64,000 bases of DNA from Lucifuga dentata (taxonomy: Eukaryota > Chordata > Actinopteri > Ophidiiformes > Bythitidae), in assembly GCA_014773175.1 (NCBI GenBank), contig VXCM01000926.1:186001-250000 (forward strand), given 5' to 3'. A program made the translations under genes and the position numbers. The notes beneath the pieces are model-generated. The model saw only the letters and a program-made list of their open reading frames with translations, was not told the origin of the DNA and did not search any database. This document shows, in pieces, positions 37,290 to 45,669 of the stretch. How positions within the stretch are numbered: position 1 is the first letter of the stretch; the number at the start of each line of letters is the position of its first letter.

Positions 37290-37865
37290 TCCGTGCAAAG
37301 TTCATGGGGCAGCAGGACATTGACAGTGATAAGAAAAACGGCTGAATGTTTTGAAAAGGAGCTCATTGAGATTGGTAGATTTTGTTCAGTGGTCTCCGCT
37401 TGGGTTCCCTCCGGGTGCTCCGGCTTCCTCCCACCTCCAAAGACATGCATGTTAGGTGAATTGGGGACTCTAAATTGCCAGTAGGTGTGAATAAGAGCAT
37501 GAATGTGTTTGTCTGTCTCTGTGTCAGCCCTGCGATAGACTGGCGATCTGTCCAGGGTGTACCCCGCCTCTCACCCTATGACCGCTGGAATAGGCTCTAG
37601 CTCCCCTGTGCTCCTTAACAGGACAAACGGGTAAAGAAAATGGATGGATGGATGGATGGATGGATGGATGTCACATATGTCTCTGTTGTTGCGTCTGTCT
37701 TTCCTTTGTCTATTCTGCCTTTGTAACATACGTAAAATGCCGATCTCCTCAATTGTTGCCATCTTTGCTTACACCTTTGAGAGAAATCAGTAGTTTATAG
37801 GATGTTCCAGACTAGATTAGCTATGATTTATGTTTTGCCCTCACATTGCCCTCTGGTTGTTGTAC
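37290..37865 (-). mobile_element. Harbinger-like DNA transposon fragment, split by a retroposon
   Basis: The flanks 37290-37385 and 37675-37865 align with one continuous stretch at 53225-53510: AAAACGGCTGAA at 37336, TCTCTGTT with GTCTGTC near 37680-37700, GTTGCCATCTTT at 37755, GAAATC with AGTAGTTT near 37785, and CTCACATTGCC near 37840. On the minus strand from 37762 it reads MATIEEIGILRMLQRQ, a basic, glutamine-rich start that I compare with N-termini of PIF/Harbinger transposases. This assignment is inference. The insertion at 37386-37672 interrupts it. Confidence 0.5.
37386..37672 (+). mobile_element. Retroposon with (GATG)n tail (RTE/Rex3-related or SINE-like)
   Basis: GGGTTCCCTCCGGGTGCTCC, CTTCCTCCCACCTCCAAAGA, GGGGACTCTAAATTGCC, CCCTGCGATAGACTGG, CCAGGGTGTACCCCGCC and GGAATAGGCTCTAGCTCCCC are landmarks of a repeat very widespread in teleosts. 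It ends in (GGAT)n at about 37641-37672. The tail matches the GATG tail of the RTE/Rex3-type LINE at 61.86 kb, so it was probably mobilised by that machinery. It sits inside the DNA transposon fragment and is therefore younger than it. I could not see a target-site duplication. Confidence 0.8.
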
Positions 37866-38004
37866 AGTAATATGTAATCCTCCAGATCGACAGAAAGTAT
37901 GCAAGCAAGTATTTGAGCAAAACTGCATGTAAGCAAATATATGTGCTGCGAAAATCGAGTACAATCCATATAATGTACTGTAACAAAGAATAACATTTCT
38001 TGAC

Positions 38005-38330
38005 CTAATCTTCTTCTTCTTCGCTCAGCTGCTCCTTTTAGGGGTCGCCACAGTGGATCATCTGTTTCTATCTCTCCTTGTTCTCTGAATAGGAACTGAT
38101 GGTAGATGGTAGCATAGTTTCCACTGGCACCCTGAAACAGCACTGGCAGCGGCTGCTGGCAGCCTGGACCTCGACTGATCCAGCATAGAAATCTGACTTG
38201 TGATACATATATTTGCTTTGGCATAGGTTTTACGCCAGATGCCCTTCCTGACGCAACCTTTCCCATTTATCCAGGCTTACCAGCACTAGGGATGCACTGG
38301 CTTGTGCATCCTCAGTGGCTAGGTTATTTC
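38005..38330 (-). mobile_element. Widespread fish retroposon with (TTC)n end
   Basis: (TTC)n at 38010-38022, then GCTGCTCCTTTTAGGGGTCG and CCACAGTGGATCATCTG, and further on TTTTACGCCAGATGCCCTTC and CTGACGCAACC, are landmarks of a repeat I recall from many teleost genomes. The TTC run would be a (GAA)n tail if the element is read on the minus strand. The clade is not assigned. Confidence 0.7.
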
Positions 38331-39278
38331 TTTACCCAAGAAAAAAGAAAATACAGTATGTTTTAACAGTGGTTGCATATACAGTCATTCATGGGAGTTT
38401 ACATAGTACACACTAAAATGTCGGTCACCACAAATTAATTTTCTTGGTCTAAGGTAGTTACAGATGAGAAAATCAATATTGATGCCAATGCCTGTCAAAA
38501 TAACACAGGGAAAACCAAGACTTCTAGATTAATTGGTACCTTTATAATTACAGGCTAGATTCACTTCTGAATATATCTTCTAACTCATTAAACAAACAGA
38601 TTTAACATTTACAATTTAGTAGGGAATGAGCCGAGTACTCGGATGAAATGAGTATCAATTACGGATATTGCACTTTTCACGAGCACAAGTACCATTTGAG
38701 TAAAATGTGTCAATATTCGTACTCGTGTTGAAGGAAAATCTTCATTGGGCAGCTATGTCCACTTTGTTCCATAATAGGTCAGCCACACTCAAACACACAC
38801 CTCCATTGTGTGTGATAGCGCTGTGCTGGTGGGTGTATGTGTGTGAGGAACTGCCTATGCATAAAAGCGTGTGTGAAAGATCAGATCAAAACTCAGTCAG
38901 TTTAAAAACTGACTGATCAGCTGAGTGAGTTTATCTACCAAGTTATTATCACTGACACGTGAGGCAAATACAGTTTTAAACGTCGCCCAGATTTCATACT
39001 GCTGAAATTTACCACCGGACTGAAGCAGGTGTTAATTTTAACGTGTGGGTTTGTTTTATGAATAGCTCCTACAACATGTAAATAAGGAAATATCATAGTA
39101 ATGCCTCTTTCAAGTCAAATGCAAAAATATGTCAGTAACAGGCATTTATGAATGAGGGAATGTGACTGCCATGATATTTGCGCATAGCAATGCAGTAAAT
39201 CATGCACTACAGTTTATGAGTCTGGACTTCTCTTTCTCTCTCTCTCTCTCTCTCTCGCTCTCTCTCTTTCTCTGTCTT

Positions 39279-39312
<34 letters not shown>

Positions 39313-41000
39313 NNNNNNNNNNNNNNNNNNNNNNNNNNNNNNNNNNNNNNNNNNNNNNNNNNNNNNNNNNNNNNNNNNNNNNNNNNNNNNNNNNNNNNNN
39401 NNNNNNNNNNNNNNNNNNCCCCCCCCCCCCCCCCCCCCCCATGCACATAAATCAATAAATGAATAAATAAATTCTAGGTAGTAAAAAAAAAAAGTCCTGT
39501 GATCACACACGTAAACATAAACACTGTTTAAATTTAATTTTTAAAAAGTTAAAAAAAATCAATAGAAAAAGTTATGGTGAGTATGAAAACTCTAGCTCAT
39601 GAGTTTCACTTAATACTTCATAATACTGCATGCGTTGTGTTCATTGATTCACTGAAGTTTATTCATTCTAGTTTATAAAAACTTCTGTAAATAATTCTGA
39701 CTGATCAGAAACAATGATCTGAAGCTCAATTCAAGGCTGTTCTGCAAATAGTTTTCTAAATATAAATATAGCAACTTCTGATCAATCCATATCAGGCTTA
39801 AAATACCAACTTCCTGTTTATACCACGCACACTTCCGGTTTAAGCCCCGCCCATTCAGAGTATGGATATGGATACAGATAATTTATTGGTTAAACTGATA
39901 CGGATTGGGGTACTCACTCGTTCCTATGCTTTAGGTAATCGGCTAAAATTTATATTTAGAGGAAATGAGCAGAAGAAAACAGCTAGAAATGGAAACACTG
40001 CAGCCTATAACAAATTTAGCTTTGCATTAAATTAATGCTTTTCTCGAGAACATCAACATTAACATGTTAAATATTTAATTGCTGTTTTTAGGGAACATTT
40101 CAACAGTAACAGTGCAAGTTGATTCAAAATTTACATTTTACTGTGAGCTTGTAACAAGATAATAGAGCATTTTATCTTTGTGGCATTTAGCTGATGCTGG
40201 GAGCTTGAAATAAGATAATACCATAATATGTAAACAGTCATGAATCACCATAATTTCAGATGGCCTGACAATAACGAAGTGCAGAGGACACATCAAATGC
40301 AAGTAGGCAACACTAAAGAATGACAAGGGGATTGAGTTTGTTGAGGTAATTGAGTTTGTTTTGGCAGAAATGTCATTTATTATATTCTGTGTTAGTGATA
40401 AAGGGGCATACAGTACATTTAAAAAAAAAAACAAAAAAAAAACAAACAAAACAAACAAAAAAAANAAAAAAAAAAAAAACAGACAAGAGCCAGTCAGAGA
40501 AAGTGGAACCGTCAGCATAAAGCTGCAAGGGAAAAAAAGAGTGGAGAGAACATCCTGGAAAAAATTTTAAGGGATCGCTGTTGCTCTTATCACTAAAGTC
40601 CATGTGGTTAGGAAGAAAATGCAGAAAAAGCCAGACTCTCAATAAAGCACAGAAACCCAAACCATCTCCTCAGAGACACCTGCTTTAGTGTTAAAACAAA
40701 ATGTCAAATTGAGAAAGTACCGCTCCTAGATATTGGTTTGTTTTATTTTATCTCTGGGTTTCTTTGTCTTTGTCTTTAGTTATCCAGAAACTGACAGTAA
40801 GCTACAACAACACACAGAGAAATCCTGATGCTACACGTGTACCTCCACATCCAAACAGGCTTTGTGAATAATGAAAGGAGTTTGCAGGTGACATTTACAG
40901 ATAATTTCATTATTGCTAGTTAATGTTCCCATTTGAAGACATTTCTCCAAGATACACACAGACAAGCTCAGACAATGCAATCTAACTCACGATACACTTA
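38331..41000. other. Unique DNA, gap and simple repeats, no gene
   Basis: Holds a 24-base near-perfect palindrome (38893-38916), (TC)n running into a 106-N gap, a C22 run, and an A-rich stretch with N at 40465. Otherwise AT-rich unique DNA. Confidence 0.5.
39229..39440. repeat. (TC)n - gap - (C)22
   Basis: (TC)n with minor interruptions runs from 39229 to 39312, followed by 106 N (39313-39418) and 22 C (39419-39440). The gap lies inside low-complexity pyrimidine DNA, so its true length is unknown. Confidence 0.9.
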
Positions 41001-41337
41001 TGCCATGTTCACATTACAGGCCGAAACGGTCCAGATCTGATTTTTTTTTTGCCTCCATATGACTAAGATCAGACTTTTTCTGAGCAGTGTGAGCAAACCA
41101 AAATGTTATTGCCTTAGGCTATGTTCACATTACAGGCCTTTAATGCTCAATTTCAATTTTTTAATCAGATCCTATCTTTTTGTGTTGATGGTTCTCATTC
41201 ATGTTTGTAAGTAACCCATATCCAACACCAGTGTGAACACTGTTGAGGTCCTAAACTTGCAAATTTAATTAAAATGTGAGCCACATGTGTACAAGAATAA
41301 CAATAACCGTCATTTTTGTGCAGCAGTACAAATATGG

Positions 41338-41464
41338 GTGACATAGCTGTGCAAGCATACATGGCCAGGATTATTTGTTGCAGAGGTCGGAAGACAATGC
41401 NGTGACATAGCTGTGCAAGCATACATGGCCAGGATTATTTGTTGCAGAGGTCGGAAGACAATGC
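41338..41464. repeat. Exact 63-bp direct duplication across a single N
   Basis: Positions 41338-41400 and 41402-41464 are identical (starting GTGACATAGCTGTGCAAGCA). N at 41401 joins them, which points to an unmerged contig overlap. Confidence 0.95.
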
Positions 41465-41651
41465 AGACAATAAGGATGAGAATGAGAGCTAGAAGGTGAC
41501 AAAAAAACAAAAGCTATAGCAGCTGCTCTGTTAGCGGCTGTTGCTGCACGTCAATGCAGAGAGAGGTGTGAGTACAAGAGCAGAGCCAGCTATGGTGGGA
41601 CCGCCATGTTCACAGATTCACAGATTCAGTTCACAGTATGTTCCTTCAGGT

Positions 41652-41747
41652 TTAGCTTGGATAGAAGCTTCTCTGATCCAACAAATTTAAAACTTCTTCA
41701 TCTCTCCACTGACCTCCATAGCTGTTGTTGCTCTCCTCCATATTCAT
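41652..41747 (-). pseudogene. Myb/SANT-like N-terminal remnant, minus copy
   Basis: A 31-codon frame starts MNMEESNNSYGGQWRDEEVL and ends at a TAA at 41652-41654. The pattern W-x-D-E-E-V-x-x-L-L resembles the first helix of Myb/SANT-like proteins encoded by PIF/Harbinger elements. A parallel remnant lies at 42303 on the other strand. It is far too short to be functional. Confidence 0.4.
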
Positions 41748-42001
41748 TTTTACAGGGCTGCTATGAGGTGCTGACACTGAATGAGGATGACATGAGACAA
41801 GTGCATGCACAGAAAAGTAAGAAGTTAAAAAAAAAAAACACAAGAATTCCAATCTGACTGGTCAGAGAGCTGTCACAGCCAGAGATCGGATATGGATTGG
41901 ATCTAGGACCACATATACAAGTGGCCAGGGTCTAATATGAAAAAATCAGATTTTTATTTGTTCACACTGCTGTGAAAAAATCAGATCTGAGTCACATGGA
42001 G

Positions 42002-42035
<34 letters not shown>

Positions 42036-42302
42036 GGATCTGGGCCACTTCAGCATATAATGTGAATGTAGCTATAATGTTTTATGTCAGCTTTATGGTT
42101 CCAAATCTGATTCGTATCTGATACCTGGCTAAGTGGCTTCTGTGTAAATGGTCAGATCAGAATTCATGTTTTTTTTTTTTTTTTTTNTTTTTTTTTTTTT
42201 TTTTTTAATGTTATTTTGTTTTTACATCTCACTTCTCAGGTGCATAATTATCACTGTTGCCATCATTCAGTATTGGCACCTCGCAGCCCTGTAAAAATAA
42301 AG

Positions 42303-42377
42303 ATGGTGGACAGCTACAACAACGCAAGTGGTCAATGGAGAGATGAGGAGATTCCAAGCAGTGTTTACACTGTGTGA
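42303..42377 (+). pseudogene. Myb/SANT-like N-terminal remnant, plus copy
   Basis: A 24-codon frame reads MVDSYNNASGQWRDEEIPSS and ends at TGA. It shares GQWRDEE and the upstream GCCCTGTAAAAAT with the minus-strand copy at 41652-41747, so the two are inverted copies of one ancestral gene start. Confidence 0.4.
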
Positions 42378-42628
42378 GAAATGGCTATGAAGGGTTTCAT
42401 AGTTATTGTTCAACTTTTTTGTTGTTGTTGTTGTTCATGAGTGTAGGCATCATGATTTTTGTTAAATTTGTGCATGTGTGGCCTTTTAGGGCAGAGCTGC
42501 GTTGCACCAGTGATGCATACTGTCACTTACAGACATGAATGAATGTAAACCTTAAAGACAAAAAGCTCAGATCTGACTAAAAAAAATCTGAATTGAGCAT
42601 TAAGGCCTGTAATGTGAACGTATTCTTA

Positions 42629-44213
42629 GAGTTGACAAGGGAGGAAGGGGGTTATGTTTATGTTCTCAGTAAGCACCTCATTTGCTTCCCTCATTTACCA
42701 GCTGCAGTATGGTGTAACAGTGAGAGAGCCTTTGTTACTTTGCAATCCGCAATTTCCCTGACCTGCTCAGAGGGTTAAATTGGAAACCATCTAGTAGCAA
42801 GCCCAGTTTTCTCACAATTAGCCCCAATACGCAGACCAAACAGCAGCTGCAGCCACCTGTTTCACTTATGGAATTGATATATTTTCACCTACACTTCCAC
42901 CGCTGGAGTAATGAGTGACAAAACAAACTTCAGAGAATGAAACTCCCAGCACGTCTGCCCTTGCATTTCCGTCACGTTCCATTTCCCATTTTATTCAATC
43001 ACATTCTGTTAATCCACCAGTCAATCAGCGCTTCTCCTTCCAAATAACGAATATAAAAATGTCAGACTCCAGGTAGTTCTGGGACTTCTACATTCCTTCA
43101 CAAACCGTCGCTGTGACATTTTTAATGATATTCATGCGGTTATTGGGTGAAATTATTAAATAAACCAAGACGAGGTAACATGCGGGAGAGGGATTATGCA
43201 GTTCAAATTGTCCTCGGTGCAACATAATAAGTGTATCCGACACCTTGAGGAGGAAACTGATTGCTTCTGTTCATGTGGGTAATATTTTCCATGTCGACTA
43301 CAGCACAGGAAAATAATTACAAAAAACTGTCTTCTTCCACACCCAGTTGCTTCCTCCGAGTTGTCCTTGTTGTGTGTGTGAATGTGTGTGTGCCTGCATT
43401 TGAGCGTATGTTTGCAAAAGAGAGAGATTCAGTCTACATGTCTGTTTTGCTGTTGTCTGCATTCTTACTCCACTTTCATCGTTGCCAAAATCTAGCGTAA
43501 GAGAAATTAATGAGAAGCCAAACCCAAATACACACACATGCACACAGCTTTAGCAGATTTAGTTATGATATGCACATGCATTTTACACATGAAAAATAAA
43601 TTAGAACATGTTAAAACAAATATGTTCATATTAATTAAGGACGGCATGAAAAGAAATTCACACCCTTCCTATTAGATAATTGCATGAGTAAGTGAAGAAG
43701 TAATTAAGTGCAGCACAAAAAATAAACAAGATCAGTTATTAACATTGTTTTATCACCAGTGACTTGTTACTTTTGCTGCTTTTACTCCTGGTTTGGTTTC
43801 ACACACACAGACACACACGCGGAGACACACACACACACACACACAAAGCAAATCAAAAATATGTCAACAAAAGCCATGTGAGCACACTTGTTCTGCTCAT
43901 TGGTCAGAAATAAATCATGCATAGACTACATGATAATGCTTATATTTATAATGGTTATGTAATTATTGTTTTTCTATCGCGTCTTCTTCCTTTGTTTTCT
44001 TTTCTTTTTTTTTTGAAAAAAAATGTGTGAAAATGAATTAAAAAAACATGAAGAAATCAATTTATGCCAAGATATCTATGTAGCATGAAAGAATAACACA
44101 ATTTGCATACTGTCCTAGATGTAGTCAGTATTTGGGCCATATAACTAACAAAGCAATGCCAGAAGAATGCAAAATTTGAATGCACAAGACAAAATTTCAA
44201 AACGGGCATATTG
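42629..44213. other. Unique DNA, no gene; candidate conserved stretch
   Basis: Positions 42780-43240 are free of simple repeats and contain E-box (CAGCTG) and TAAT-type words. This might be a conserved non-coding element, but that is only an impression from composition. (CA)n at about 43822-43845. No coding region is recognised. Confidence 0.4.
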
Positions 44214-44813
44214 CTTCACTTTAAAGGACCACACCGGTGGTTTTGCATGTTTGAATAATACCAATACCAATAAATAATACCCGCACACTTTACGTTACTA
44301 AACATAAAACTGTATTTTAGTTTTTGTGTTATTTTGCCAAATCTCCTAATCTATCAAACAAATGTTGTGATGATACACCCACCTTAAAACTCAATGTTTC
44401 ACCTTCTAACATAATTGTAGAAAACACAGTCATTTTAATTTCCTGGTAAAAGCAGCCTTCTCCTGGGACTATATTCCCTGGCGGAGAAATACATGTTCTT
44501 CTGTGTAGTTCTGCATTAGATTGGTTAGAAAAATGAAATAACTTCTACAGTAACTAAATGTAATTTGCGGTGATGGATTACTCATCTGTGATGCATTAAT
44601 AATCTTGAGCATATTTCAGGTCTGTAAAAGATGATTTTTATTATGTACTGAAATGAACTAAAATCGATGGCAGTCTGGAAGGTAGGAAAAACAATTCTAA
44701 AATTTACTGCGGAAGTCACATGCTTTGGAAAATGGTTGGCAGTGACATAACATATATGCGGCATATATTGGGCTCAAACATGCAAAATAAGCATCATGAT
44801 CCTTTCGGTGAAG
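44214..44813 (+). mobile_element. MITE family copy C (600 bp, best-preserved ends)
   Basis: The left end CTTCACTTTAAAGGACCACA, continuing to GGTTTTGCATGTTTGAA, and the right end TCAAACATGCAAAATAAGC, continuing to GATCCTTTCGGTGAAG, are inverted repeats over about 40 bp, with weaker similarity further in. Internal landmarks match copies A, B and D. There is no coding content. This copy best defines the family boundaries. Confidence 0.8.
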
Positions 44814-45130
44814 AAAACATGCGTCCTTTATTTGGCTGAACAGGAGAATGGAAGCCATATTTAACACGTTACAACTCTTTCACAACATCCACTTAATTCC
44901 TATGGATAATCAAAGGTGTAGTTTACTTAAAAAAAAAAAAAAAAAAANAAAAAAAAAAAAAAAAAGAAAAAAAAAGTGCACCCAGCCCTCTCTGATTCTG
45001 GATCAACTCCTGCTGTCTTTTCTATCATTGACCTGAAAATGTATGTTTTCATAATGCACACTTGACTACAAGAGTCATTTAACTCAAAACTGCAGAATGC
45101 TCCTTGTGGTTGGATCAGAATCAGTTCAGA

Positions 45131-45270
45131 TCATGCTCCCACCACAAACAAACAGCTGCAGAGTTTGTTTGTGACCAAACCAAGACCACGTCCTTAAAAA
45201 AAAGAGTCTATCCGTAGTTCTTGTGTTCCAAACTTGTGTGACTGCTGTGTTCAGACCAACCACGTGGTAA
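45131..45270. repeat. Interspersed repeat shared with 19.80 kb
   Basis: See the entry at 19796-19965. Shared words include GATCATG, CCACAAACAAAC and GAGTTTG or AAGTTTG. Class unknown. Confidence 0.5.
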
Positions 45271-45640
45271 AAGCGGAGTATGTTTTCTGATATGCACAGT
45301 AAATAAGCAATAAAGTATGTACATAAATGCATTCCAAAACCAAAATGTGATTATATTTATTATATGGTTCATCTGCCACTTTCAAAGGCAATAATGATGG
45401 GTAATACTGACCCATACCTTCACAGCTAACTTTGTATTTAGTTCTGCTTTATTGCGTCCTTTGTATTAAAGCCATCAATCATGCAGCCCAGGCTTTAGCT
45501 CATTTTGAAGGTTAGCAGTGTGTTTGTGCACTGGGGATGCTTCATGTCCATTCGTTTACCACCCAGTGTGTGCTGCAAATATTGGATTATCACATACAAA
45601 CAGGATAGAAATTAAGAATACAACATCAAGTTGGAAGTTA

Positions 45641-45669
45641 AGTACTTTGCTCAGGGACACCTCATCAGT
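45641..45669 (-). repeat. Fragment of a common fish repeat, reverse copy
   Basis: AGTACTTTGCTCAGGGACAC then CTCATCAGT is the reverse complement of the motif at 33137-33165 with a few changes. Confidence 0.45.

Larger units (their letters stand above)
41001..42075. mobile_element. Inverted-repeat element X (about 1.07 kb, partly overlapping Y)
   Basis: The left arm 41001-41100 (GCCATGTTCACATTACAGGCC, CCAGATCTGA, T-run, GCCTCCATATGACTAAGATC, AGCAGTGTGAGC) is matched by the inverted arm 41955-42075 (TTCACACTGCTGTG, CAGATCTGAGTCACATGGAGGC, A-run, GGATCTGGGCC, AATGTGAATGTAGC). Arms are about 100 bp and diverged. The terminal word ATGTTCACATTACAGGCC is shared with element Y, so X and Y are members of one family. 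The order of arms (X-left, Y-left, X-right, Y-right) is not simple nesting. Confidence 0.65.
41117..42625. mobile_element. Inverted-repeat element Y with TTA target duplication (PIF/Harbinger-like)
   Basis: The left terminus GGCTATGTTCACATTACAGG (41117 on) and the inverted right terminus CCTGTAATGTGAACGTATTC (to 42625) form inverted repeats of about 60-100 bp (shared inward words TTAATGCTCAATT and TCATTCATG). TTA flanks both ends (41114-41116 and 42626-42628), which fits the 3-bp TTA/TAA duplications of PIF/Harbinger elements. The interior has small coding remnants with a Myb/SANT-like GQWRDEE motif on both strands, and an alanine-rich peptide (AAALLAAVAARQCRER, from about 41525) that may be a transposase start. 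Single-N joins at 41401 and 42187 lie inside, so the internal order is not fully trustworthy. Confidence 0.6.

Noticed and set aside
39229..39440. Poly-Glu/Arg, Ser/Leu and Gly/Pro open frames spanning the gap
   Set aside because: They are artefacts of reading CT and C repeats and N through a gap.
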